From positions 1-64,000 of the forward strand of contig DATGUN010000007.1 of NCBI GenBank assembly GCA_035301285.1: a DNA stretch of 64,000 bases, in the 5' to 3' direction. Each line of letters begins with the position of its first letter. Position 1 is the first letter of the stretch. The DNA comes from DATGUN01 sp035301285 (GTDB taxonomy: Bacteria; Bacillota; Bacilli; Bacillales; Amphibacillaceae). The notes below the pieces were generated by a model. That model made no database searches and was not told the origin of the DNA. It was given only the letters and a program-made list of their open reading frames with translations. Of this stretch, positions 1 to 7,964 are shown one piece after another. The translations under genes and the position numbers were made by a program.

Positions 1-6
1 ATTTAT

Positions 7-78
7 TCCACAGTAGCTCAGTGGTAGAGCAATCGGCTGTTAACCGATCGGTCGTAGGTTCGAATCCTACCTGTGGAG
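7..78 (+). tRNA. tRNA-Asn (GTT)
   Basis: Complete cloverleaf. The acceptor strands TCCACAG (7-13) and CTGTGGA (71-77) pair fully, the anticodon loop is CTGTTAA with anticodon GTT, and the T arm has GGTTCGAATCC. The discriminator is G78 and the 3' CCA is not fully encoded. It is the first tRNA visible of a cluster that probably extends upstream of the window. Confidence 0.96.
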
Positions 79-84
79 CCTGAT

Positions 85-158
85 GGCGGCGTAGCTCAGC
101 TGGCGAGAGCGTTCGGTTCATACCCGAGAGGTCGTGGGTTCGATCCCCTCCGCCGCTA
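85..158 (+). tRNA. tRNA-Met (CAT), elongator type
   Basis: Acceptor GGCGGCG (85-91) pairs with CGCCGCT (151-157) with a G-T at the first pair. The anticodon loop carries CAT and the T arm GGGTTCGATCC is standard. The body resembles the Bacillus elongator tRNA-Met rather than the initiator. CCA is not encoded. It lies 6 nt after tRNA-Asn in the same cluster. Confidence 0.93.
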
Positions 159-183
159 CTTAGTATTTAATATAATGACTTAT

Positions 184-258
184 GGCGATCGTGGCGAAGC
201 GGTCAACGCACCGGATTGTGGCTCCGGCATACGTGGGTTCGATCCCCACCGGTCGCCC
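184..258 (+). tRNA. tRNA-His (GTG)
   Basis: Acceptor GGCGATC (184-190) pairs with GGTCGCC (251-257). The anticodon is GTG and C258 is the discriminator typical of tRNA-His. The base before 184 is T, so the extra 5' G of tRNA-His is not encoded in the usual place or is left by RNase P processing at another position. Confidence 0.94.
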
Positions 259-275
259 TTGTTACCAAAAGCGAC

Positions 276-352
276 GGACCCTTAGCTCAGTTGGTTAGAG
301 CTATCGGCTCATAACCGATCGGTCGCAGGTTCGAATCCTGCAGGGTCCACCA
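276..352 (+). tRNA. tRNA-Ile2 (CAT, lysidine type)
   Basis: Acceptor GGACCCT (276-282) pairs with AGGGTCC (342-348), followed by A349 and an encoded CCA. The anticodon is CAT. The acceptor and D arm match the bacterial tRNA-Ile2 pattern, whose C34 is converted to lysidine by TilS to read AUA, better than tRNA-Met. The Ile2 assignment rests on similarity from memory. Confidence 0.85.
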
Positions 353-363
353 TTGTTATATAC

Positions 364-456
364 GGAGGTATACCCAAGTCTGGTTGAAGGGGCCGGTCTT
401 GAAAACCGATAGGGGTGTAAAAGCCCGCGGGGGTTCGAATCCCTCTACCTCCTCCA
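364..456 (+). tRNA. tRNA-Ser (TGA)
   Basis: A class II tRNA with a long variable arm. Acceptor GGAGGTA (364-370) pairs perfectly with TACCTCC (446-452). The anticodon loop CTTGAAA contains TGA, and CCA is encoded at 454-456. The discriminator base reads T453, whereas bacterial tRNA-Ser normally has G73. Confidence 0.94.
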
Positions 457-479
457 TATTATTTACATACATAAGATAT

Positions 480-552
480 GGCTCAGTAGCTCAGTCGGTA
501 GAGCAAAGGACTGAAAATCCTTGTGTCGGCGGTTCGATTCCGTCCTGAGCCA
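480..552 (+). tRNA. tRNA-Phe (GAA)
   Basis: Acceptor GGCTCAG (480-486) pairs with CTGAGCC (545-551), with A552 as discriminator. The anticodon loop CTGAAAA gives GAA. CCA is not encoded. It is the last tRNA of the cluster and is followed directly by a terminator. Confidence 0.96.
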
Positions 553-560
553 TCATATAA

Positions 561-588
561 AACACAGGCAAATGCTTGTGTTTTTTTA
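561..588 (+). terminator. Terminator of the tRNA cluster
   Basis: A 9-bp stem (561-569 with 574-582, one G-U) with a 4-nt loop, followed by a T run. It starts 8 nt after tRNA-Phe. Confidence 0.85.
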
Positions 589-724
589 AATGTCTTTAAA
601 GATTGATAAAACAAACAAAAAAACTCAGAATTAAAAGCGTAACAGTTGCAACTCATTGTGAGCTTTGTTAGTCTTGAAAATGAACAGTTCATACTATTTA
701 GATACTTTAAGGAGGAAACACACA

Positions 725-1339
725 ATGGCAAAATTTGAATTACCATCACTACCATATGAATACGATGCTTTAGAGCCTACAATTGATAAGGAAACGATGA
801 ATATCCATCATACGAAGCATCATAACACATATGTAACAAAATTAAACGCAGCATTAGAAGGACACAGTGATCTAGAAAGTAAATCATTAGATGAACTAAT
901 TAAAAACTTGAACGCCGTACCTGAAGATATTCGTACAGCTGTACGTAATAATGGTGGCGGACATTTAAACCATAGCTTCTTCTGGGAAATTTTATCACCT
1001 AATGGTGGTGGAGAAGCAAAAGGCTCAGTAGCTGATAAAATTAAAGATACATTTGGTAGCTTTGAAGAATTCCAAAGCAAATTTGAAGCTGCAGCAGCTG
1101 GACGTTTTGGTTCTGGTTGGGCTTGGTTAGTTGTAAATAACGGTGAACTTGAAATTACAAGTACTCCAAACCAAGATAATCCAGTTTCAGAAGGTAAAAC
1201 TCCAATTCTAGGCGTAGATGTTTGGGAACATGCTTACTACCTTAAATATCAAAACAAACGCCCAGAATATTTAAAACAATTCTGGAATGTTGTAAACTGG
1301 GATAAAGTTGAAGAACATTATAAAAATGCAACAAAATAA
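725..1339 (+). CDS. sodA: Superoxide dismutase, Mn type
   Basis: A 204-aa SodA that converts superoxide to hydrogen peroxide and oxygen in the cytoplasm. The start at 725 follows GGAGG with good spacing; an in-frame ATG-like start 60 nt upstream has no such site. It shows the N-terminal motif NIHHTKHH with the first metal His at residue 28, the GGGHLNHSFFW segment with the second His, and GVDVWEHAYY with the Asp and His ligands. The NQDNP segment carries the Gln typical of Mn enzymes; metal use is inferred from this. It is monocistronic, closed by a strong terminator, and sits next to an MFS gene and pbpA as in B. subtilis. Confidence 0.97.
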   Translation: MAKFELPSLPYEYDALEPTIDKETMNIHHTKHHNTYVTKLNAALEGHSDLESKSLDELIKNLNAVPEDIRTAVRNNGGGHLNHSFFWEILSPNGGGEAKGSVADKIKDTFGSFEEFQSKFEAAAAGRFGSGWAWLVVNNGELEITSTPNQDNPVSEGKTPILGVDVWEHAYYLKYQNKRPEYLKQFWNVVNWDKVEEHYKNATK

Positions 1340-1351
1340 ATGAGATATTTT

Positions 1352-1391
1352 AAACACTAGAAGTGAGTATCAATCACTTCTAGTGTTTTTG
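1352..1391 (+). terminator. Terminator of sodA
   Basis: A perfect 15-bp stem (1352-1366 with 1374-1388) and 7-nt loop followed by T residues, 12 nt after the sodA stop. Confidence 0.93.
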
Positions 1392-1421
1392 TTATGTATC
1401 AAAAAATGAAATTTAAAAGCA

Positions 1422-1469
1422 TATCTCTCCTATTTTGGTGAAAACTAATTTCACCAAAGGAGTTAGATA
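1422..1469 (+). promoter_or_regulatory. Hairpin that covers the ribosome binding site of the MFS gene
   Basis: An imperfect long hairpin just before the start codon at 1472. The core is a perfect 9-bp stem (TTGGTGAAA with TTTCACCAA). Beyond a small internal loop, CTCC (1427-1430) pairs with GGAG (1459-1462) of the Shine-Dalgarno, and TATCT (1422-1426) with AGATA (1465-1469). The geometry would hide the ribosome site. Whether it acts as an RNA switch or as a DNA operator cannot be told from sequence. Confidence 0.5.
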
Positions 1470-1471
1470 AG

Positions 1472-2698
1472 ATGAACTTTTTATGGAAGCGTGCTCAAAC
1501 CATTTGGCTCACACATAAAGATTTAATTTTACTTTTACATATCGGTGGATTATATGCTTTAGGCATGTTTATTTCAAATACATTTATCAATATTTACTTG
1601 TGGAAACAAGTGGAAAGCTTTTGGATTATTGGGTTATATAATTTATGCATATATATATTCCAAATGATTTCTTTTGTGATTGCTGGGATTATTGCGAAAC
1701 GAATAGATAGAATATACGTGATTCGTATAGGGATGATTTTATTAGCTTTATTTTTCCTGACGGTATTGTTATTTAATGAACGAGCTTCAGAACATATTTT
1801 TATTTTAGGAGCATTAATCGGTATTGGATATGGTTGCTATTGGATGTCATTTAAACTTTTGACTTTTGAAATTACAGAGCCTGAAACAAGAGATGTTTTT
1901 AATGGTTGCTTAGGAGGCTTGGAATCCATTACGGGGATTGTTGGGCCTTCCTTAGCTGGTTATTTGATTAGTCGTTTTACAGGACTTACAGGATATTCTG
2001 TCATCTTTGCGATTTCATTTTTCCTATTTCTTATTGCGATTGTGCTTAGTTTTTTTATAAGTCAACGAAATATAAGAGGACAATTTAATTTGAAATATGT
2101 TATCGATGAGAAAAAGGAAAATCCCGATTGGTCATTACTGTTACAGACACATTTTTTTGAGGGTTTGCGTGATGGAGTGTTTCTCTTTGTGATTTCAATT
2201 TGGATTTTTATGATTATTGATAGTGAATTACGATATGGTGTGATCAATACAGTTGTATCGTTACTTGCGTTGATTAGTTATCTTGTTGTACTTAGAATTA
2301 TTCGTGCTTCGAGAAGACCAACCTTTATATTAATTGGTTCGACACTTATTTATGTGGCTGTTATTTTTATTTTGTTACCGGAACTTTTTGCCGGTCAATT
2401 GATGGTTTATGCAGTGATTCTTGGAATTGCTGAGCCAATATTTTATGTTGCTTATGCATCATTTACTTATGATGTAATTGGAAAATCGAGTGAGGCAGGG
2501 CCATATCGTGTAGAGTATATTGTATTAAGAGAATTGTATGTCAGTGTTGGACGTATCGTCTCTGTCTTAATTTTTTTAGCTGGTATATTTGTATTTCCGA
2601 ATGAATATGTAATCACAATTTTAATTCTTATATTTGGATGTAGCTATATTTGGATGTATTTTGTAATCAAGAAGACTCAAGTTACAAATAAACTATAA
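1472..2698 (+). CDS. yqgE: MFS family transporter (YqgE-like)
   Basis: A 408-aa integral membrane protein with about 12 hydrophobic helices and the loop between helices 2 and 3 (AKRIDR) expected of the major facilitator superfamily. It probably exports or imports a small solute; nothing in the sequence fixes the substrate. The ATG at 1472 follows AAAGGAG, which lies inside a hairpin. By position between sodA and pbpA it corresponds to YqgE of B. subtilis. Both N and C halves are present, so it is full length. The gene symbol is assigned by synteny. Confidence 0.82.
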   Translation: MNFLWKRAQTIWLTHKDLILLLHIGGLYALGMFISNTFINIYLWKQVESFWIIGLYNLCIYIFQMISFVIAGIIAKRIDRIYVIRIGMILLALFFLTVLLFNERASEHIFILGALIGIGYGCYWMSFKLLTFEITEPETRDVFNGCLGGLESITGIVGPSLAGYLISRFTGLTGYSVIFAISFFLFLIAIVLSFFISQRNIRGQFNLKYVIDEKKENPDWSLLLQTHFFEGLRDGVFLFVISIWIFMIIDSELRYGVINTVVSLLALISYLVVLRIIRASRRPTFILIGSTLIYVAVIFILLPELFAGQLMVYAVILGIAEPIFYVAYASFTYDVIGKSSEAGPYRVEYIVLRELYVSVGRIVSVLIFLAGIFVFPNEYVITILILIFGCSYIWMYFVIKKTQVTNKL

Positions 2699-2788
2699 TT
2701 TCATCGGAAAAACCCTGCAATCATAGCAGTATAATGTTATAATAACTCAAGATATAATTGAATGATTTTCAAAAATGGTGGGGTTACG

Positions 2789-4840
2789 ATGAAAAAGAAA
2801 AAAAGAAAAGGACAGTTGCCTTTTCGTTTGAATTTAGTATTTCTTGTTGTCTTTGTTTTATTTTCCATTTTAATTGTTCAACTAGGTGTTGTTCAAATAC
2901 TTGATGGGGAAAGCTACCAAGAAAAAATAGACCATACAATCAAAGACACAACATACTTACCAGTACCACGTGGTAAGATTTATGATCGATACCATAATAC
3001 GGTCGTAGATAATAAGCCGCTTTATTCAATTACATACACACCGCCAAAGAATGTCCAAGCAAAAGAAAAACTCGAAGTAGCAGATAAGTTAGCTACATAC
3101 ATTTCGATGGATGATAAAAAATCATTGGATAAAATCACAGATCGTGATAAACGTGAGTATGTATTTTTACAAGATGAAGAAAAAGCAAATGATCGTTTAT
3201 CTGAAGAAGAAGCAGCTGAGTTAAGTAATGCAGATCAATATGATAAGGTGTTAGAGCGTATTCCGGATAAAGATGTAAAATCATTTACAGATAAGCAATT
3301 AGAAGTCATTGCTATCAAAAAAGAACTGGATAAAGGCTTGGAACTTACACCGCAAATTATTAAAAATAAAAATGTAACTGCAAAAGAATATGCTCAAGTT
3401 GCCGAGCATTTAGATGAATTACCTGGTGTCAATGCCACTACAGATTGGAACCGAGTATATCCATATAAAGATACTTTCAATAGTTTACTGGGGTCAATTA
3501 CGACTCAAGAACAAGGAATACCGAGTGAAAAAGAAGATTATTTCTTAACACGAGGTTATAACCGAAATGACCGTGTAGGCAAAAATGGATTAGAGGAAGA
3601 ATATGAGGAATTGTTAAGAGGTCGTAAGGAACAAGTTCAATATACAAATGACAAAAATAATGTCGTTATTGATTCTGATGTAATTGTTCCTGGTGAAAGA
3701 GGTAAGGACCTTGTATTAACCATTGATATGGAATTACAGGAAAAAGTTGATAAAGTAATTCAGAATGAAATGAAAAAAGCTGTCAGTGCGAATCCTCATA
3801 TGAATGATGCAATGGCAGTTGTCATGAATCCAAAAACAGGAGAGTTATTATCTGTTTCAGGACAGCATTATGATCGAAAAAAAGGTAAGTTTGAAAATGC
3901 TGCATACCAAGCTTTATATGACGCACATAGACCTGGTTCTTCGGTAAAAGGTGCAACAGTTCTGTCAGGGTATCAATCTGGTGTTATTAAACCGGATACG
4001 TATTTTACTGATGCTCCAATCAAAATTTTGGGTACACCGAAAAAAGGGTCATGGCAAAATATGGGGTCTATTAATGAAATAACTGCCTTACAGCGTTCAT
4101 CAAACGTGTATATGTTTTATATTGCGCTGCGAATGGGTGGCGAATATGGAAACCCGAATGGACGGAAAGCAAAATTTGATACAGATGCTTTTCAAGAAAT
4201 GCGTAATTATTATAGACAATTTGGACTTGGTACGGAGACAGGTGTAGATTATCCATTTGAAAGTACTGGTTATGAAGGCCCTGTAGAACATAATCCTGGT
4301 TTACTTATGGACTTTGCGATTGGTCAGTATGATACGTTTACGACATTACAACTGGGGCAATATGTTTCAACGATTGCAAATGATGGTTACCGAGTGAGAC
4401 CACATTTTCTTAAGGAAGCTAGAGAACCAAGCTCATCAAAAGATGGTGAGTTAGGCTCAGTATTTAAATCTGTGGATACAGATGTATTAAATCGTATTCA
4501 AATGGATGATAAATATGTGAAGCGTGTTCAAGAAGGCTTCAGACGTGTGTATCAAACGTCTGAAGGAACGGCTTCGAGCTATTTCCAAAATGTAGACTAT
4601 AAACCAGCTGGTAAAACGGGTACAGCAGAAAATGAAGTGTTTAAAGATGGGAAGAAGATTAATACAGAAAATCTTACACTTGTAGGTTATGCGCCTCATA
4701 ATGACCCGGAAGTAGCCTTTGCTGTTGTAGTTCCGAATACAACCAAACAAGGTGAACATATTAACTCACGTATCGGTAAAGGTATTTTGGATTCGTACTT
4801 TGATTTGAAAGAAAAACGAGATAAAAAGAAATCTAAATAA
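2789..4840 (+). CDS. pbpA: Class B penicillin-binding protein 2 (transpeptidase)
   Basis: A 683-aa class B PBP that cross-links peptidoglycan stem peptides at the outer face of the membrane. A lysine-rich cytoplasmic tail is followed by one membrane anchor (about residues 10-35), a dimerisation/pedestal domain with the RGKIYDR motif, and the transpeptidase domain. The active site motifs are SSVK (Ser384, Lys387), SSN (437-439) and KTG (609-611). The start at 2789 is preferred over an ATG 27 nt upstream because GGTGGGG lies 5 nt before it. B. subtilis PbpA, in the same neighbourhood, works in rod-shape synthesis and spore outgrowth; this role is inferred here. A bidirectional terminator follows. 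Confidence 0.93.
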   Translation: MKKKKRKGQLPFRLNLVFLVVFVLFSILIVQLGVVQILDGESYQEKIDHTIKDTTYLPVPRGKIYDRYHNTVVDNKPLYSITYTPPKNVQAKEKLEVADKLATYISMDDKKSLDKITDRDKREYVFLQDEEKANDRLSEEEAAELSNADQYDKVLERIPDKDVKSFTDKQLEVIAIKKELDKGLELTPQIIKNKNVTAKEYAQVAEHLDELPGVNATTDWNRVYPYKDTFNSLLGSITTQEQGIPSEKEDYFLTRGYNRNDRVGKNGLEEEYEELLRGRKEQVQYTNDKNNVVIDSDVIVPGERGKDLVLTIDMELQEKVDKVIQNEMKKAVSANPHMNDAMAVVMNPKTGELLSVSGQHYDRKKGKFENAAYQALYDAHRPGSSVKGATVLSGYQSGVIKPDTYFTDAPIKILGTPKKGSWQNMGSINEITALQRSSNVYMFYIALRMGGEYGNPNGRKAKFDTDAFQEMRNYYRQFGLGTETGVDYPFESTGYEGPVEHNPGLLMDFAIGQYDTFTTLQLGQYVSTIANDGYRVRPHFLKEAREPSSSKDGELGSVFKSVDTDVLNRIQMDDKYVKRVQEGFRRVYQTSEGTASSYFQNVDYKPAGKTGTAENEVFKDGKKINTENLTLVGYAPHNDPEVAFAVVVPNTTKQGEHINSRIGKGILDSYFDLKEKRDKKKSK

Positions 4841-4848
4841 TCGCGAAG

Positions 4849-4885
4849 AAAAATGACGACGTTGGAATTCCAACGTCGTCATTTT
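4849..4885. terminator. Bidirectional terminator between pbpA and the MltG-like gene
   Basis: A perfect 16-bp inverted repeat around AATT, with A and T runs on both sides, between two convergent genes. Confidence 0.92.
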
Positions 4886-4897
4886 GTGTGAGATCAT

Positions 4898-5437
4898 TTA
4901 TTTTTTGATTAACTCTTCAGCTATTTCTTGTTCACTCATATCATCAGTGACTTTATGTTTACCAAGTTGAATATATTTTTCATAATCATGTTTTTTCAAA
5001 TATTGATCATATTTTCTAGCGTCTTTAATCAGACCATCATTTTCTAATTGATTTGTTACTTCTGAAATTGCCATACCAGAAGCAATTTCGATTGTGTAAG
5101 ATTTTGGTTTTTCTTTATCTTTTTTATCCTTTTTGTCTTTTTCTTCGTTTTTATCGCTTGCTTTCTTGTCATCTGAATCTTTTTTATCTTCCTTATCGGC
5201 GTCTTTTTCTTTATTGCTTGTTGATTTCTCTTTGTTCTTATCTTGCTGTACAGATAATGATATGTATTCAGACTCTGTTACAACACGATACCCTGAATCT
5301 TTTAAGTGCTCGACCATTTCATCGTCTGACAAATTCGCTCGATTATTAAGGGAAGAATTTGAGAATAAGAACGTAATCAATAGTAAGAGGCTGGCAATGA
5401 ATAAACCGATAGAAAACGTTCGTACATATTGTTTCAT
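4898..5437 (-). CDS. Membrane-anchored protein with an MltG/YceG-like N-terminal domain only
   Basis: A 179-aa protein with one N-terminal membrane helix (about 9-27), an extremely Lys/Asp/Glu-rich linker (about 66-112), and a C-terminal domain (about 113-179) resembling the LysM-like N-terminal part of MltG: TIEIASGM, ISEVTNQLENDGLIKDA, then a helix ending at the C terminus. The catalytic part of the lytic transglycosylase MltG is absent, so it is more likely a wall-binding or regulatory protein than an enzyme. AAGGAG precedes the ATG. It is the second gene of a two-gene minus-strand operon, behind a small coiled-coil membrane protein. Confidence 0.75.
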   Translation of the reverse strand: MKQYVRTFSIGLFIASLLLLITFLFSNSSLNNRANLSDDEMVEHLKDSGYRVVTESEYISLSVQQDKNKEKSTSNKEKDADKEDKKDSDDKKASDKNEEKDKKDKKDKEKPKSYTIEIASGMAISEVTNQLENDGLIKDARKYDQYLKKHDYEKYIQLGKHKVTDDMSEQEIAEELIKK

Positions 5438-5455
5438 AAGAATCTCCTTCTTTAA

Positions 5456-5803
5456 TTATTTACTATTTCTTAAGATGGTTTTGATATCATCTAGTTTTAG
5501 ATCTGTTTTATGATGAATATCTTCAATTGAATAACCTTGTTGATATAGCTCATATACTTTTTGAAGCATAAGTGGTTGTGTTGTTTCTTTAGGTTTAGAA
5601 TCAATTGATTTGTTGAAGTCAGGTGTAAGCAATTCCTCTTCAAGAACTTTAATTTTTTTATTTAGTTGATACGTTTCTTGGAAAGAAGACATTGACAATT
5701 GCTCAAATTGATTTTCTAATTCAGCAACTTTATCATTCATAAAGAATGAACTAATAAATAGTACGATTGAAATGACAAGTAAAGTTATAATCACGTACAG
5801 CAT
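5456..5803 (-). CDS. Small membrane-anchored coiled-coil protein of unknown function
   Basis: A 115-aa protein that I do not recognise with certainty. It has an N-terminal membrane helix (about 3-20), a likely coiled coil (about 25-55), and a C-terminal helix-turn-helix-like segment (about 78-115: YELYQQGYSIEDI, TDLKLDDIKTIL). GGAGG precedes the ATG at a good distance. It lies 18 nt upstream of the MltG-like gene and is probably co-transcribed with it. By place it could match YqzD of B. subtilis. The C-terminal segment could bind nucleic acid or only pack as a helical bundle. Confidence 0.7.
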   Translation of the reverse strand: MLYVIITLLVISIVLFISSFFMNDKVAELENQFEQLSMSSFQETYQLNKKIKVLEEELLTPDFNKSIDSKPKETTQPLMLQKVYELYQQGYSIEDIHHKTDLKLDDIKTILRNSK

Positions 5804-5979
5804 GTTTAAACCTCCATAAACTATTCTACTTTATAGTTATATCATAAAAGAATGACTTGTGGAAATAGAAATTTATATTTTAAGCTTCTTGCCTGATGTT
5901 CTAAAATCTGATATTATTAACGGGTATGGAAACGAAAGTAAGATGGAATTAAGCTTAATCGGATTTGGAGGGAAGAATC

Positions 5980-6129
5980 ATGCGTGTAAACATTACCTTG
6001 GCATGTACAGAAACAGGAGACCGTAATTATATTACTACAAAAAATAAAAGAACGAATCCTGAGCGTCTTGAACTTAAGAAATATTGCCCACGTTTGAAAA
6101 AACATACTTTGCATCGTGAAACAAAGTAA
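5980..6129 (+). CDS. rpmG: 50S ribosomal protein L33, zinc-independent form
   Basis: A 49-aa protein, the usual L33 length, with the family pattern TGDRNYITTKNKR, ERLELKKYCPR and HTLHRETK at the C terminus. L33 sits near the ribosomal E site. Only single Cys residues remain (ACTETG and KYCPR) where zinc-binding L33 has two CxxC pairs. It is therefore the C-minus type, which is normally used when zinc is short. GGAGGG lies before the ATG. It is followed by its own terminator. Confidence 0.95.
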   Translation: MRVNITLACTETGDRNYITTKNKRTNPERLELKKYCPRLKKHTLHRETK

Positions 6130-6143
6130 AATATCTACATTTT

Positions 6144-6184
6144 TATAAACCCTTATTCTTTAATAATAAAGATAAGGGTTTATT
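6144..6184 (+). terminator. Terminator of rpmG
   Basis: An inverted repeat with a core of at least 10 bp (AAACCCTTAT with ATAAGGGTTT) extended imperfectly inward, with T residues after it. Confidence 0.8.
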
Positions 6185-6228
6185 TCATAAAGAAAGCATT
6201 TATCTTGATCAATGGCGGTGAATGTTAA

Positions 6229-6795
6229 ATGGATAAAGAAAATCTGCGCTTAGAAGCAATTAAAACATTAAAAGAAATTTCTACAAATGAAAAAGCCTCG
6301 ATTGAAAAAAATATAATGAAACAATTAATAAATAGCACATATTGGAAAGAAGCGAAAAGTATTGGCATTACAATTTCGCAAGGATTTGAATGGGATACAC
6401 GGCCGATTATAGAACTAGCATGGAAGGAAGGTAAACGCGTATCAGCTCCTAAATGTTTACCAAAAGCACGTAAACTGAATTTTTATGAATTTACTTCTTT
6501 CAATCAATTAGAAGTTGTGTATTATAATTTGTTAGAGCCTAACGAGCATGAAACAACATATACTGATAAAGAAAACATTGATTTAATCATTGTACCGGGT
6601 ATTTTATTTGATCATTCAGGATATAGAATTGGTTTTGGTGGTGGTTATTATGATCGCTTTTTACAAGACTACAAACAACATACGCTCTCGCTTGTAAGTG
6701 AGAAACAGCTCGTTGAAGAACTACCTGCTGAATCATTTGATATACCTGTTCAACAAATTGTTACAGAAACGCAAGTGTTACATACATCATCATGA
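6229..6795 (+). CDS. yqgN: 5-formyltetrahydrofolate cyclo-ligase
   Basis: A 188-aa protein that uses ATP to convert 5-formyl-THF to 5,10-methenyl-THF, returning a dead-end folate to one-carbon metabolism. The family signature is clear: IDLIIVPGILFD, then YRIGFGGGYYDRFL, which holds the substrate and phosphate loop. Its length is typical. The ribosome site is only moderate (GGCGGTGA before the ATG). Its stop overlaps by 6 bp the end of the convergent gene on the minus strand. The glycine cleavage genes at 17-21 kb and folD at 34 kb use the same folate pool. Confidence 0.93.
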   Translation: MDKENLRLEAIKTLKEISTNEKASIEKNIMKQLINSTYWKEAKSIGITISQGFEWDTRPIIELAWKEGKRVSAPKCLPKARKLNFYEFTSFNQLEVVYYNLLEPNEHETTYTDKENIDLIIVPGILFDHSGYRIGFGGGYYDRFLQDYKQHTLSLVSEKQLVEELPAESFDIPVQQIVTETQVLHTSS

Positions 6796-7620
6796 ATATT
6801 TTTGTATTAATTGTCTAAACTCACCATTTATTTCAAAAAGTACAATTAAATGGCTACTGTCTTTGGAGAATAAAATAAAAGGTAAGGAATTATTGGCTTG
6901 TTGTTGCTGCTTAACAATTGGAATCGCATAATTTTTATACAAACCTTCCCATAGTTGACCAATGATTTTATCTGTTTCAGATTGACTTAGATTTGGTATA
7001 GGTTGTTTTGTATAAGTAGATAATCCTGTTACTGGTATAGCGGTATATTCGTCTAAATTTACATTGAAATGATTGGTCATTTTTTCTAATTGTTGATTGA
7101 GTTCTTTAGATGAAGCTTGATCAAACTTCTTTTTTAGATGCTTCTCTCGCGTAGAAGAGACATCTTTGAAGGTCGTAATATTACTCTTGTTTTTATGAAC
7201 ATACATCCAATTATTTGTCATATTTTGAATACTCTTAATGCTATCATTTGTCTGATGGAATTCACCAAAGTGAAACGTGATGGCTTCGTAAAGACCATTA
7301 TCCGTTATTGGAAATTCTTCCTTAAGTTGAATTTCATCTGTTTTTTCTTCCCATCTATGTAGTAGGCTCATTAGCTTACCATTATGAAAGGTAAAAGAAA
7401 CATCTTGTCTTAAAAAAAGAGGCATGTTGCTTTTAGAGATACTTTGAATGATAAATTTGTTTTGATGTACATGCAAAGATGTTTTGGTTTCAGTGAAAGA
7501 AGCATCTTCAGGATTTGCTGGTGGATAATACGTGATGACAGGCTGATTTTTGGTTTTAGCAATGGTGATTAGCACCATTACCAAAATAAATATACAAAAG
7601 ATAAATCCTTTTTTCTTCAT
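6790..7620 (-). CDS. Membrane-anchored extracytoplasmic protein of unknown function
   Basis: A 276-aa protein with an N-terminal signal anchor (KKKGFIFCIFILVMVLITIA) and a hydrophilic, mostly beta-rich outside part. I do not recognise a family or catalytic motif. There is no lipobox: the Cys in the hydrophobic stretch is not followed by a lipoprotein-like mature sequence. The start at 7620 is chosen because AAAAGGAG lies 7 nt upstream; the in-frame ATG 39 nt earlier has none. Position suggests a counterpart of YqgU, but I would not rely on it. It converges on yqgN with a 6-bp overlap. Confidence 0.72.
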   Translation of the reverse strand: MKKKGFIFCIFILVMVLITIAKTKNQPVITYYPPANPEDASFTETKTSLHVHQNKFIIQSISKSNMPLFLRQDVSFTFHNGKLMSLLHRWEEKTDEIQLKEEFPITDNGLYEAITFHFGEFHQTNDSIKSIQNMTNNWMYVHKNKSNITTFKDVSSTREKHLKKKFDQASSKELNQQLEKMTNHFNVNLDEYTAIPVTGLSTYTKQPIPNLSQSETDKIIGQLWEGLYKNYAIPIVKQQQQANNSLPFILFSKDSSHLIVLFEINGEFRQLIQKYS

Positions 7621-7724
7621 GAAAGTACTCCTTTTTAAATGATGGGTGATACGCTTCACTTGTATGTTTTGGAGTCACATAATATGATAGAATCAAAGAA
7701 TTCAATGAAAATGAGTGATTCATT

Positions 7725-7928
7725 TTGCAATCTATTTATGATATTCAACAATTATTAAAGAGCTATGGTATTTATGTATATACAGGCGAGAGATCAGGTG
7801 ATATTGTTCTTTTAGAAATGGAATTAGATGAGCTGTGGCGATCGAGTATGATTCAAAAAGAAGATTATCATTTAGCGAAGTTAATTATTCGAAGAGAACT
7901 TAATTACGAAAAAAATAAGACCCTTTAA
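7725..7928 (+). CDS. yqgQ: YqgQ family small protein (DUF910)
   Basis: A 67-aa protein with the YqgQ pattern: YDIQQLLKSYGIYVYTGERSGDI at the N terminus and a helix ending LAKLIIRRELNYE. The structure of the B. subtilis homologue is a three-helix bundle; its function is unknown. It starts with TTG, preceded by a weak GAGTGA. In B. subtilis yqgQ precedes glucokinase glcK, which is not found here. A hairpin overlaps the stop codon. Confidence 0.82.
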   Translation: MQSIYDIQQLLKSYGIYVYTGERSGDIVLLEMELDELWRSSMIQKEDYHLAKLIIRRELNYEKNKTL

Positions 7929-7942
7929 AAAGGGTCTTATCT
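7915..7942 (+). terminator. Hairpin overlapping the yqgQ stop codon
   Basis: A perfect 11-bp stem (7915-7925 with 7930-7940). The T run after it is poor, so termination may be weak; it also lies at the end of the convergent DUF2759 gene. Confidence 0.55.
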
Positions 7943-7964
7943 TAATCATGGTAGTTATGTAACG

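Noticed and set aside
73..285. Open frame across tRNA-Met and tRNA-His
   Set aside because: It lies wholly over tRNA genes and spacers and has no ribosome site.
483..755. Open frame on the minus strand over tRNA-Phe
   Set aside because: It runs through a tRNA, a terminator and the start of sodA.
4898..5437. Repeat expansion or sequencing error in the Lys/Asp/Glu-rich stretch
   Set aside because: The frame stays open through it and both flanking domains are in the same frame with normal codon use, so it reads as a real linker.
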